From a bacterium TMED88 (GTDB taxonomy: Bacteria > Myxococcota_A > UBA9160 > UBA4427), in the NCBI GenBank assembly GCA_002171515.1, contig NHEP01000129.1, positions 1 through 44,927 of the forward strand: a DNA stretch of 44,927 nt, read 5' to 3'. The position numbers were made by a program, and so were the translations under genes. Each line of letters opens with the position of its first letter. The first letter of the stretch is position 1. This document shows positions 7,462 to 15,879 of the stretch, one piece after another. The notes beneath the pieces are model-generated. The model was not told where the DNA came from. It saw only the letters and a program-made list of their open reading frames with translations, and did not search any database.

Positions 7462-7932
7462 ATGTCGAAAGGAACCCAAATCGCCATCGGAGCCAGCATT
7501 ATCGCGATGCTGCTGGGATGGTTCGCCTGGACAAACCTACGGGAGGGCGTCGCCTTTCAATACTATAAGAACCTCGACGAATTTATGGTGCAAAGTGCCT
7601 CCCTTGAGGGCCGCCCGCTCAGGGTTCATGGCTACGTGGCGAACGAATCCATCTACCGAAATTTAGATGATAAGAATGTGCGGTTCTCTGTTCAAAACGA
7701 TCCGCCTCACTCTGGACTGGCCGCCGGCCGCACGCTCGAAGTGCTTTTCCTCGGACTCGAGACACCCGATATGTTTAAGGATGGAGCCGAGGTCGTCATC
7801 GAGGGCCGCCTCCGAGACGAGGGAACCGAAACGATTTTTCTCGCCGACAATCTGATGGCGAAATGTCCCTCTAAGTTCCAAGCCGAGGGCCAAGCCATGG
7901 GATCCGGACCCGGCGGCGAGCTCAAACTCTGA
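7462..7932 (+). CDS. ccmE: CcmE haem chaperone, Cys-type variant
   Basis: 156 residues. CcmE takes haem from CcmC/CcmABD on the periplasmic face and hands it to the CcmF synthetase. One N-terminal membrane anchor (residues about 6-24, IAIGASIIAMLLGWFAW) precedes an OB-fold periplasmic domain (LRVHGYVA, VRFSVQND, VVIEGRL). The usual haem-binding HxxxY is replaced here by CPSKF, Cys135 to Phe139. Cys in place of His is known in a subset of CcmE proteins from sulfate reducers and archaea (CxxxY); the Phe at the Tyr position is an additional departure. ATG 7462 is chosen because AAGGAG (7444-7449) lies upstream and the membrane anchor starts here; the frame is open back to 7369. First gene of the operon. 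Confidence 0.92.
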   Translation: MSKGTQIAIGASIIAMLLGWFAWTNLREGVAFQYYKNLDEFMVQSASLEGRPLRVHGYVANESIYRNLDDKNVRFSVQNDPPHSGLAAGRTLEVLFLGLETPDMFKDGAEVVIEGRLRDEGTETIFLADNLMAKCPSKFQAEGQAMGSGPGGELKL

Positions 7933-8027
7933 TTCACAGACGGATCATCAGCGTAGGTCCGATCTCATTCCGCTAGGAGTGGCCTTTCCTCTCCTGCCCT
8001 CGCGCCCGACCCAAGGAGGGGTCGACT

Positions 8028-9995
8028 ATGCCCGAAATAGGATTGTATGCCCTGAGGCTCGGCCTAGCCGTGGCCGTACTCGGAATCGGGGCCGGCGTAT
8101 ACGCCGGAATTCAGAAGAAAAGCGACTGGGGCGGAGTGGCCGAGCGATCGGTGTACGCCCTTTTTGCCTTACTGGGCGTGGCCATGCTGGCTCTCTTTTA
8201 CGCCCTTGGGACCAATGACTTCTCATTGGACTATGTGGCGAAACACTCGGCTCGATCCATGGAGTTGCGCTATCGGCTCGGCGCACTCTGGGGGGGGCAA
8301 GCTGGGTCTCTGCTGCTTTGGGCGTTCCTCCTCATGGCTGGCGGCACTGTGGGTGTCTTCACCAACCGACACAACAATCGCCTGCTGATTCCATGGGTCG
8401 CGGTTTCTCTCCTGGTGAACGCCGCATTCTTCCTTGTCCTGCTCAATTTCTTGACCAACCCATTTGATCGCCTGCCGCCGGGTGAAGTCCTTTCGGACGG
8501 TCAAGGCCTAAATCCTCTCCTTCAACACCCAGTCATGATGATTCACCCCATCATGCTGTATATCGGCTTTACTGGCTTTGCGACGCCTTTCGCTTTCGCC
8601 TTCGCGGCCCTGATCACCGGCGACCTCGGAACTTCATGGTTTCGGACGACGCGCCGCTTTAGCCTGTTGGCGTGGCTCGCCCTCGGCTCGGGCATTGTCC
8701 TCGGAGGTCGATGGGCTTACGAAGTGCTGGGATGGGGTGGATACTGGGCCTGGGACCCCGTTGAGAATGCCTCGCTCATGCCGTGGTTGGCGGCGACCGC
8801 CTACCTCCACTCGGTGATGATTCAAGAGAAGCGGGATATGTTGAAAACCTGGAATGTGGTTTTGGTCGGCTTGACCTACACCCTGTGTTTATTCGGCACT
8901 TTCCTCACGCGGAGCGGGATCGTTCAATCCGTCCATGCGTTTACCAATGACGGCTGGTACAAGCCTCTCTTTCTCAGTTACGTCCTCGTGATGGCGGTGA
9001 GCTTCTACACGGCCGTGTGGTTTCGTAGGGATCGGCTGGTCAGCCCCAACCGCCTAGAGTCGGTGGTTTCTCGAGAAGCCAGTTTCATTCTCAATAATTG
9101 GGTCTTCATGGTGCTGCTCGCGGTGGTTTTTGGTTTCACCCTACTGCCGGTCTTCTCGGAATCTCTGAGCGGTGAACGACTGACCCTCGGCCCACACTTC
9201 TTCAACATCGTAACGGCCCCACTGGCTTTGATCCTCATGTTCCTGACCGGCGTCGGCCCGCTCGTCGCGTGGCGCTCGGCCACACCCGCCAGCCTCAAGC
9301 GCCAGTTCAAGTGGCCGTCAATCGCGGGGCTCGTCGTGGGCGCCGGAATCACCTTTCTTTTCTGGGGGCGGGTCGGATATTGGGCCATTGGCTGTTGGGG
9401 TCTGGCCGCTTTCGTGATCGCGACGATCGTTCAGGAATATGGCCTCGCCATTCGGGCGCGTCGGCGTTCCCAGGGAGAATCCGTTATCGGAGCATTCCGC
9501 GCCTTGCTCCGAAAAAATCAGAGACGCTACGGCGGCTATATCGTCCACCTCGGAATCGTGGTCATGCTGCTCGGCATTTCAGGATCTGTTTTCAACTATG
9601 AAAGCCTCGAAAACGTTGAGCCGGGCGATTTCATCGAGGTGCAACGGGACTATCAAATCGAGTACCTGACTGCCCAACCCATCGAGAAACAACATTACGG
9701 GGGCGCCACCGCTCGCCTCGCTCTTTACCGGAACACCGAACCCGTCGCGATCATGGAGCCCGAAAAAAGAACCTATTGGCTTGAGCAACAGCCCTCTACG
9801 ATTCCATCGATTTACTCAACGTGGATCGAAGACATCTATGTCATCCTCACCGCAATTGAAACCGACGGATCGGCCACTCTGAAGGTTTATCGGAACCCCC
9901 TTGTGAACTGGATCTGGGCCGGCGCCATCATCTTCGCGCTGGGCGGCGTCGCCATTCTCTGGCCCCACCCCGCCCGAACGGGCGCCTCGGAATGA
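8028..9995 (+). CDS. ccmF: CcmF cytochrome c haem lyase subunit
   Basis: 655 residues and about 15 membrane segments, as usual for CcmF. It receives haem from CcmE and ligates it to apocytochrome c. Diagnostic segments: LGALWGGQAGSLLLW near residue 90, HPIMLYIGF, the tryptophan-rich WWD motif GWGGYWAWDPVENASLMP around residue 240, FLTRSGIVQSVHAF, and RRYGGYIVHLGIVVMLLGI leading to the C-terminal periplasmic domain. SD AAGGAGGGG lies 6-7 nt before the ATG. The stop overlaps the next ATG (9992-9995). Located between ccmE and ccmABCD, consistent with one transcript. Confidence 0.97.
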   Translation: MPEIGLYALRLGLAVAVLGIGAGVYAGIQKKSDWGGVAERSVYALFALLGVAMLALFYALGTNDFSLDYVAKHSARSMELRYRLGALWGGQAGSLLLWAFLLMAGGTVGVFTNRHNNRLLIPWVAVSLLVNAAFFLVLLNFLTNPFDRLPPGEVLSDGQGLNPLLQHPVMMIHPIMLYIGFTGFATPFAFAFAALITGDLGTSWFRTTRRFSLLAWLALGSGIVLGGRWAYEVLGWGGYWAWDPVENASLMPWLAATAYLHSVMIQEKRDMLKTWNVVLVGLTYTLCLFGTFLTRSGIVQSVHAFTNDGWYKPLFLSYVLVMAVSFYTAVWFRRDRLVSPNRLESVVSREASFILNNWVFMVLLAVVFGFTLLPVFSESLSGERLTLGPHFFNIVTAPLALILMFLTGVGPLVAWRSATPASLKRQFKWPSIAGLVVGAGITFLFWGRVGYWAIGCWGLAAFVIATIVQEYGLAIRARRRSQGESVIGAFRALLRKNQRRYGGYIVHLGIVVMLLGISGSVFNYESLENVEPGDFIEVQRDYQIEYLTAQPIEKQHYGGATARLALYRNTEPVAIMEPEKRTYWLEQQPSTIPSIYSTWIEDIYVILTAIETDGSATLKVYRNPLVNWIWAGAIIFALGGVAILWPHPARTGASE

Positions 9996-11899
9996 TGGCC
10001 CGCGCCTTCGCCCGGAGAAGAACGCGGCTGCTCGGGGGACTGGCTCTGGCCTCCCTGATCGCAACCAGTGGATGGGCCCAGAGCGGGGCCCAGGTGACCG
10101 GGCCGGGTGGGGGCGTGCCGGATCTGGCGCCGGGCGACGGGGTGGTCCGCGGCCGCATCGTATTGCCGGAAGGCGTGCGCACCGGTGCGGACCTCGAAAT
10201 CATCCTCTATGCACTGCAAGCCAACGGGCAACCCGGGCTTCGAAGAGGTCAAGCCGACCCGTCCGGCTTCTTCTCCTTCGACAATGTTTCAAGCGACCCG
10301 AGCACGGTCTACCTACTCGGCACGCAGTATCAGGATGTCCCCTTTGGCCAGCGGGTCACCTTTTCAGAGGGTGAAAAAGTCGCGGAAGCGCTCCTGCCGC
10401 TTCGAGCAATTCGGAGTGATCCCGTTTCGATCCGCATCGACGAAACGACCTACAAATTGGATTGGGTGGGCAGTCAGCTTTTTGTACAAGCCTCCCATCA
10501 ACTCCACCACGATCGGGACGACGTTTCTTTCATCCCGGAAGACCAACGATCCAACCGCCCCCCGCTCTTTAAGGCCAAGTTGCCCTCTGAATTCAGCGAA
10601 TTCGTCAGCAGCCCTGGTGGTCTCGAGCAGGGGCTTGAGCAGCGCGGCGAGGACATCCTTTTCTGGGGGCCGATCTATCCTGGAGATCAAGAAATTCGAT
10701 ACGGATTTCTGATCGACACCGAGAGCCGCATGCCCAACCCGTCTGACATGACCCAGAATCTATCTCTCCGGTGGCCCCTGCCCGAAGGGGCCACTCAAGT
10801 GTTTCTGCTCACCCCTGCGACTGAGCCGACGCCGATTGGAGCAGGCATCGAAACGCTTCCTCTTCCGCGTGACCTTGAAGAACGGAGCTATTCGCAGAGC
10901 GCCCTGGGGCCAAGGGCACCCGGCGACTCCATCGAGTTTGTTCTCCCGATCCCCGCGGCCAGCGACGACCCAACCCGAATGAAGATCGCACGGGCCGACT
11001 ACTGGCTCGAAGCCGATGATACGGCCATGCAGGTCAACGCCGAGTTTACGCTTTCGGTCAGCGGCGGTCTGCGGCTGCTCGCACGAAACGGCGAAGGCTT
11101 ACTCCGTCTCCCGCTTCCTCAAGGCGCAGAATTTGCGGGCTTGTCGGGCAGCGCGGAGGCAGTGGGGCTCGGTCCTCACCCCGATGGTGGCCTCACGCTT
11201 CGAGGCCCGCTCCCTCCGGGCCAGACCACCCTGGGCGTTCGCTATCGCGTGCCGGTTCAAAGTGGACTCGCTCAACTGGATCTCGATTTTGACCGACCCG
11301 TCGATATTCTCAATGTATTGGTGGCCGACACCGGCGTCGTCGTCGAAAGCCCCCGGCTCCATAAACGAAGGCCCTTCAGGTCTGGGACCCGCGTTTACCT
11401 CCATCGGGAAGCCTATCAACTGAGAGCCGGCGAACCGGTGCCCATCGTGCTCATCCCCTTTGAACGTCAGGCCATGTCGCCCCGTCTCAGTGCCGTAGCG
11501 GGAGTCGGCTTGGCGATCGCCGCGGCGGCATGGCTGATCGTCCCCCTCCGCCGGAGACAAAAGTCCGGCCAACCCGCCGTCCCCTTGGTTTCGGAGTGGG
11601 CCATCGAGCGCGAAACCATTTATGAGAATCTTCGCGATCTCGAACACGACCACGAAACCGGAAAAATCGAAGAGGGAGACTATGAACGGATGCGGCACGA
11701 CTTGAGAGCCGCAGCCATCGACCTGATGCGTCAAGAGCGTGACCAAAACGGGCATCAGGCTGCCGAGCCCTCCGCGCCGCAGACCTCGGCGACGGCTTCC
11801 TTCTGTACGCAATGCGGAACACGAATCGAGGCAGGCTGGCGCTTCTGCTCAAACTGCGGAACCCCCGTCTCGGAAGATGGCTCCTCCGAAGCCATATGA
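9992..11899 (+). CDS. Exported ccm-operon protein with membrane anchor, CcmI-like helix and zinc ribbon
   Basis: 635 residues. The signal peptide ends near TSGWA (about residue 29). A carboxypeptidase-regulatory-like beta domain follows (RGRIVLPEGV, GFFSFDNV, about 45-140), then a long beta-rich periplasmic region. Near residue 505 is one membrane segment (LSAVAGVGLAIAAAAWLIV), then a helix YENLRDLEHDHETGKIEEGD resembling the cytoplasmic helix of CcmI/CcmH-like proteins. A C-terminal zinc ribbon follows with Cys605, Cys608, Cys619 and Cys622. ATGA overlaps with both ccmF and ccmA make it an integral operon member. No CcmG or CcmH is encoded in the window, so it may fill part of the apocytochrome-handling role; that is inference. 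Confidence 0.75.
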   Translation: MMARAFARRRTRLLGGLALASLIATSGWAQSGAQVTGPGGGVPDLAPGDGVVRGRIVLPEGVRTGADLEIILYALQANGQPGLRRGQADPSGFFSFDNVSSDPSTVYLLGTQYQDVPFGQRVTFSEGEKVAEALLPLRAIRSDPVSIRIDETTYKLDWVGSQLFVQASHQLHHDRDDVSFIPEDQRSNRPPLFKAKLPSEFSEFVSSPGGLEQGLEQRGEDILFWGPIYPGDQEIRYGFLIDTESRMPNPSDMTQNLSLRWPLPEGATQVFLLTPATEPTPIGAGIETLPLPRDLEERSYSQSALGPRAPGDSIEFVLPIPAASDDPTRMKIARADYWLEADDTAMQVNAEFTLSVSGGLRLLARNGEGLLRLPLPQGAEFAGLSGSAEAVGLGPHPDGGLTLRGPLPPGQTTLGVRYRVPVQSGLAQLDLDFDRPVDILNVLVADTGVVVESPRLHKRRPFRSGTRVYLHREAYQLRAGEPVPIVLIPFERQAMSPRLSAVAGVGLAIAAAAWLIVPLRRRQKSGQPAVPLVSEWAIERETIYENLRDLEHDHETGKIEEGDYERMRHDLRAAAIDLMRQERDQNGHQAAEPSAPQTSATASFCTQCGTRIEAGWRFCSNCGTPVSEDGSSEAI

Positions 11900-12594
11900 G
11901 CCTGTTTCAAGCGAAGGGGCTCGCAAAACGCTTCGGCGCTGTCGCTGCCTTGGACGGCGTTGACCTCAAATTCGATAGCGGCCAGATTCTCGCGGTCCTC
12001 GGACAAAACGGCGCGGGCAAGAGCACTCTGCTCCGGATCCTCGCGGGCTTGGCGCGTCCCACCGCGGGGACCATCAATTGGGGAGGGGGCGAATCGCAGC
12101 GGACCGGCGTTGGCTATCTCGGACACCAGACTATGCTGTACCCCGAACTCACGGCCCGGGAGAACCTCATCTTCGCCGGCCGGCTTCACGGCCTTCAAAA
12201 CCCAGCCGAGAGAGCAGACGCTCTATTAGAAACAGAGGGACTGCTGACGGTCGGTCACCGACGAGCGGGCACTTTTTCTCGAGGCATGGCCCAGCGTCTC
12301 GCTCTAGCGCGTGCACGGATCCACGCCCCCAAGCTTCTCCTGCTCGATGAGCCCTATACCGGCCTCGACCAAGCCGCAACTCAGCGACTGACCCAGCGCT
12401 TTTCCAAGCTCAATGAAAATGGGCAGAGTCTCATTCTCGTTACGCATGATACCGGACAGGTCACGGCCCTCGCCCATCAGGCCATCATCCTCCGACGCGG
12501 ACGCGTTGCGGCCCGACTGCAGGGCCCTTCGCTTGAGCGGAAGCAGCTTGAGGAGCAGTACTCAGAGATCCAGGAGACGGATTCGTGGGCGTGA
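11896..12594 (+). CDS. ccmA: CcmA haem exporter ATP-binding subunit
   Basis: 232 residues. ATPase of the CcmABCD complex, which releases holo-CcmE. Motifs: Walker A GQNGAGKST, Q-loop in GYLGHQTMLYPELTARENL, ABC signature FSRGMAQRLALARA, Walker B LLLLDEPYTGLD, and the switch His in LVTHDTGQV. The ATG at 11896 overlaps the preceding TGA (ATGA) and fits the family start; the frame is open back to 11812, inside the previous gene. ccmB starts 10 nt before its end. Confidence 0.95.
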   Translation: MSLFQAKGLAKRFGAVAALDGVDLKFDSGQILAVLGQNGAGKSTLLRILAGLARPTAGTINWGGGESQRTGVGYLGHQTMLYPELTARENLIFAGRLHGLQNPAERADALLETEGLLTVGHRRAGTFSRGMAQRLALARARIHAPKLLLLDEPYTGLDQAATQRLTQRFSKLNENGQSLILVTHDTGQVTALAHQAIILRRGRVAARLQGPSLERKQLEEQYSEIQETDSWA

Positions 12595-13250
12595 CCTGGG
12601 CGATTCTCTGGAAGGATTTGCTCGGGGAATGGCGATCTCGAGACCGAATGATTGCGATGCTGTTGTTTTGCTTCTTGATGGCCGTGGTGTTCTGGTTTGC
12701 TCTACCCGATCGCCATCCAGAGGAATGGAAAGAACTTCTGCCGGGCCTTCTGTGGACTGCCTACGTCTTTGCGTCACTCCTTGGACTGAACCGCTCGTTT
12801 GCCCTGGAGTTAGAGAACGATGCTCTGGCCGGGCTTGCCCTCACCCCAGGAAATCGCGGTTTCGTGTTTCTCGGAAAAGCCGCCGCCAGTTTTGTCCTGA
12901 TCAGCGTCGTCGAGGCTCTGACCGCAGCCGCCTTCGGCCTTCTGTTTGGAGTCAATCTGATTGAGGTTTCTCTCGGCCTCGCCGGTGCAGTCGCCCTCGC
13001 CACGGTTGGCATCGCCAGCATCGGCACCCTGCTGGCCGCCATGGCGGTGCGTTCACGATTTCAGGAGCTCCTCCTGCCGATCTTGATGCTTCCGGCGCTG
13101 TTTCCCGTTCTCGCAGCGGCGGTGGACGCCTCACGGGCAACGATCAGCGGCCTGCCCCTGCCCTTCGAAGCGATCCAGCTGCTGATCGTTGTCGATGGGA
13201 TCTATCTTGTCGTAGGCTTTCTGACCTTCGATTTTGTCCTGGACGAATAG
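12585..13250 (+). CDS. ccmB: CcmB haem exporter permease subunit
   Basis: 221 residues with six membrane segments, standard for CcmB. WAILWKDLLGEWRSRDRM at the N-terminus and PGLLWTAYVFASLLGLNRSF are family hallmarks, followed by a LALTPGNRGFVFLGKA loop and LLLPILMLPALFPVLAAAVD. GTG start at 12585, inside the end of ccmA, preceded by AGGAGA. It forms the membrane part of CcmABCD with CcmA and CcmC. Confidence 0.94.
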   Translation: MGVTWAILWKDLLGEWRSRDRMIAMLLFCFLMAVVFWFALPDRHPEEWKELLPGLLWTAYVFASLLGLNRSFALELENDALAGLALTPGNRGFVFLGKAAASFVLISVVEALTAAAFGLLFGVNLIEVSLGLAGAVALATVGIASIGTLLAAMAVRSRFQELLLPILMLPALFPVLAAAVDASRATISGLPLPFEAIQLLIVVDGIYLVVGFLTFDFVLDE

Positions 13251-13258
13251 GATTCCCA

Positions 13259-13996
13259 ATGTCGAACTCGAAATCGCAGCGACAAACCCTGCCGTCCAAC
13301 CCGGTGGAGCGAAATGTAAGTATGGCCATTCGCCCCTTGGGCGCACTGCTCATACTGCTCCTCGTCGCCTATGGCTGGGCGGTCTATTCCGCACCGATTG
13401 ATCGAGTCCAGGGCGTGATCCAGAAAATCTTGTACGTCCACCCTCCCATGGCCTACGGCGCCTATCTGGGTTTTGTGGTGACGGGGATCGCCGGCGGACT
13501 CTACCTATGGCGCCGCGAAGAAGCCTGGGATCGACTCGCGGTCGCGGGGGCCGAGGTCGGCGTCCTATTCTGCACATTAATGATCGTGACAGGACCCATC
13601 TGGGCCAAGGGCACGTGGGGACGCTACTGGTCCTGGGATCCACGACTCACCGTGACCCTCTTGCTCTGGTTTGTCTACCTCGCCTATATGCTGCTTCGGA
13701 GCTTCAGCACCGGCGGCGAACGGACCGCCCGCTTCGCCGCGGTCTACGGAATTCTCGGCATTGTTTTAATCCCACTGAATTACTACATCATTGAAATTTT
13801 TAGCGGGCGCAGCATGCACCCGGAAAACTTGGAACGCGGCAGCCTCGGAGACGGGATGGGCTTTCCCTTCCTGATTGGAAATCTCACCCTCTTCGTCGTT
13901 TTTATCTATCTCTTACTGCTGCGTTGGCAGGTGGAGGCCCTTCGGGCGGACGAAGTCCAGCGCATCCAACAGGGGATTGGGGCCGAGGCCGGCTAA
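13259..13996 (+). CDS. ccmC: CcmC haem-handling membrane protein
   Basis: 245 residues, six membrane segments. CcmC presents haem to CcmE on the periplasmic side. Conserved features: the periplasmic His in VHPPMAYGAY, the tryptophan-rich WWD motif KGTWGRYWSWDPRL, and a second His in SMHPENL. The family core starts at about residue 22 (MAIRPLGALL), so an internal ATG at 13322 is an alternative start. It follows ccmB by 8 nt, with ccmD after it. Confidence 0.94.
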   Translation: MSNSKSQRQTLPSNPVERNVSMAIRPLGALLILLLVAYGWAVYSAPIDRVQGVIQKILYVHPPMAYGAYLGFVVTGIAGGLYLWRREEAWDRLAVAGAEVGVLFCTLMIVTGPIWAKGTWGRYWSWDPRLTVTLLLWFVYLAYMLLRSFSTGGERTARFAAVYGILGIVLIPLNYYIIEIFSGRSMHPENLERGSLGDGMGFPFLIGNLTLFVVFIYLLLLRWQVEALRADEVQRIQQGIGAEAG

Positions 13997-14025
13997 ATCG
14001 ATCAAAGTGAAGGAGGAAACCCACA

Positions 14026-14127
14026 GTGGGATACGTCATCGCTGCGTACGGCGTCACCGCGGTCACCCTTTTGCTCTACTTCATACGCCTGATCCGGGAG
14101 CGAAATCGGCTCTCCTCGCGCTCATGA
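14026..14127 (+). CDS. ccmD: CcmD haem exporter small subunit (33 aa, GTG start)
   Basis: 33 residues from a GTG preceded by AGGAGG (14011-14016, 9-nt spacing). The product is one membrane helix (GYVIAAYGVTAVTLLLYFI) followed by a basic tail RLIRERNRLSSRS. That is exactly the CcmD plan: an AAYG-type start, one TM helix and an Arg-rich cytoplasmic end. Position directly after ccmC, 29 nt from its stop, agrees. CcmD is needed for release of holo-CcmE from CcmABC. It is short enough to be missed by automated annotation. Confidence 0.85.
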   Translation: MGYVIAAYGVTAVTLLLYFIRLIRERNRLSSRS

Positions 14128-14718
14128 GACTCTGAGCACCCGGAATACAACGGCGGTTGACAGAGCGGCCCTTCAAGCGTTATCAACCTAGGCCAACCGA
14201 CTGATCCAGAGCCGATTCCCGTCGTTCGGATCGCCCGCCCCCCCACCAAAGTCAGGATCCCAAAAACTGATTGTAGGCGTCGACTTACGGCGAACCCCGA
14301 GCCAATCCTGGACTTTTCAGGGTGAGGTTTTGGGGATGTCATCATCTCTGAGCCTCCACCGAGCAGGCACCGCGGAATCCTCGACAAGGCGCAGCGGGCA
14401 GAAGACCGAGACAAAAAATGCGGAGTGGGCTGTCATAATGGAAGGCAAACGACTGGGTTCGGCAACAAACTCCGCCAACCCTCGACCTACACCCATACCA
14501 GGAATGCGCAAAAGGATTGCAACCACGACCGCCAAATCTCTGATCGAGCAAACAAGGCACCGAGCAAGAATTTTGATGGCACACCCCTTGCTTTGATACG
14601 AACCATCTCAACCCACCAAAATGGCTTAAAGAACGCCGAGGTCTCTGCCTCGGAATCCCCCCTAAACGATAACGGTCCGCGCATTACGTCGACGGGCTAG
14701 GAGGCGGTCCGGATCAGG
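14128..14718. other. Gene-free stretch of about 590 bp between ccmD and the next gene
   Basis: Short open frames exist on both strands, but none shows a recognisable family, a good ribosome-binding site or consistent codon use. The stretch is visibly richer in A/T than its surroundings. Small inverted repeats are present: GGTTGA/TCAACC at 14155-14160 and 14183-14188, and CCGAGG/CCTCGG at 14636-14641 and 14648-14653. It may hold a decayed gene, the end of the ccm transcript and the promoter of the next gene. No tRNA or known riboswitch was seen. Confidence 0.4.
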
Positions 14719-15216
14719 ATGGCCAGCATGAAACGCGGCGTCGGATATTGTGAAAACACGGATTGCGAGGACTACGCCAAAGGCGTGTTCCTCCTTAACC
14801 ACGGGGATACGTTCTACTGCCCCCGCTGCCGACAGCTCGGCAAGGTCGAAAAAGAGCGCGGCTTCTACACGGGCAATTCGGATATCTTCAAAGAGGTCCG
14901 GGTTGAGTACAACTTTGATCCCATCAACAGCATCTATCGTGAGATCGCAATTGTTCGGGATGAAAGTCTCTGGGGCCGGAACAACGTCTACACCCTCCAG
15001 TCGCCATTGATCAAGACGGAGAAACGCGCCCTCAAGGTGGCGGAAGCCATTCTCGCCAACTTGAATCGATACCGAGGTCTACTCAACGGCGATGAGATCC
15101 CTCGAACGACGGAAATCATTCTGTCCTTCGACGACCCCTTTGATGATTTCTCTCGAAAGCTGAAGCAACTGTCGAAGGAATGGGAAGCCAGCGGACTCCG
15201 CGAACAAACCCGCTAG
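14719..15216 (+). CDS. Hypothetical protein with N-terminal Cys4 zinc-finger-like segment
   Basis: 165 residues. The N-terminus has GYCENTDCEDYAKG and, 20 residues on, FYCPRCRQLG, giving two Cys pairs (CxxxxC and CxxC) that could bind zinc. The remainder is a mixed alpha/beta domain with IIRSYREIAIVRDES-like content (actual start of this region: NSIYREIAIVRDES) and an acidic C-terminal helix (FDDPFDDFSRKLKQLSKEW). AGGAGG lies at 14699-14704, 14 nt before the ATG, rather distant. No family name recognised. Monocistronic: a long gap precedes it and a strong terminator follows. Confidence 0.7.
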   Translation: MASMKRGVGYCENTDCEDYAKGVFLLNHGDTFYCPRCRQLGKVEKERGFYTGNSDIFKEVRVEYNFDPINSIYREIAIVRDESLWGRNNVYTLQSPLIKTEKRALKVAEAILANLNRYRGLLNGDEIPRTTEIILSFDDPFDDFSRKLKQLSKEWEASGLREQTR

Positions 15217-15244
15217 CCCCGCCCGCCTAAGCAATCCCCTCTTG

Positions 15245-15281
15245 CCCCGAAGTGGCCCCCCTATGGCCCTTCGGGGTTTTT
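15245..15281 (+). terminator. Rho-independent terminator
   Basis: CCCCGAAG (15245-15252) pairs with CTTCGGGG (15269-15276), extended by TGGCC/GGCC-like pairing inside, and is followed directly by TTTTT (15277-15281). It lies 29 nt after the stop of the Cys4 hypothetical gene and ends that transcript before the convergent nudix gene. Confidence 0.8.
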
Positions 15282-15303
15282 GGTTCCGGCGCGAGGGGAT
15301 CGA

Positions 15304-15879
15304 TCAACCGCGGCGGGCAGAGCGAAGTCGCATTGTGACATCGATGCGGAGGCCCGCCCAGATCGCCGCAAGGCCCTGATGCTCTCGAATCATCACCGGA
15401 GAGCCCAGGTCCGATAGCGCATCTCGAATCGGCTCTCGGTACCAGGGAAACAGGGTGTCGGGCAACAGGCTCACCGCAAACCAGGCCAATTCGGGGGTTT
15501 CACGGCTGGGCCGCAGCGTACCAGTGGCCACGCGGCAGGCATAGACGCGGGCCGTGTGTGGCCGGAACCCTGTCCGCGTGTAGTCGCCTACGTGCCTTTC
15601 GATCGAGACCGTCAGACCCGTCTCCTCCCGGACCTCACGCACCAAAGTGGCCTCAATGGACTCATTGGGCTCTGGCGTGCCTCCGGGCAACTCCCAACCC
15701 TGCACGTCGCTTCGCACGGAAAGAAGCACCTCCCGCCGAGCTCCCTCTTCGCGCTCGATAAAGGCTTGGGCCACCACCAAGGGGCCCGGCTCACGCAGCC
15801 GGGGAGAGGCGAGACCCCACCAAGCCGTTCGCCCGTAGACGGCCATCGCTCGGCTGAACTGCCCCATCCAACTCACCAC
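15304..15879 (-). CDS. Nudix hydrolase
   Basis: 191 residues. The Nudix box is complete: GTPEPNE, seven residues, then REVREETGL, giving the metal-binding REVxEE core for hydrolysis of nucleoside-diphosphate-linked compounds. The preceding QGWELPGG fits the fold. Substrate unknown. The GTG at 15879 starts directly after the hisG stop; an ATG at 15867 is an alternative. It is the last gene of a hisI-hisG-nudix unit, and a relation to histidine synthesis is not implied by the family. Confidence 0.85.
   Translation of the reverse strand: MVSWMGQFSRAMAVYGRTAWWGLASPRLREPGPLVVAQAFIEREEGARREVLLSVRSDVQGWELPGGTPEPNESIEATLVREVREETGLTVSIERHVGDYTRTGFRPHTARVYACRVATGTLRPSRETPELAWFAVSLLPDTLFPWYREPIRDALSDLGSPVMIREHQGLAAIWAGLRIDVTMRLRSARRG

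Noticed and set aside
14317-14611. Short minus-strand frames in the gap after ccmD with hydrophobic stretches
   Set aside because: No ribosome site, no family resemblance, overlapping frames equally open on both strands.
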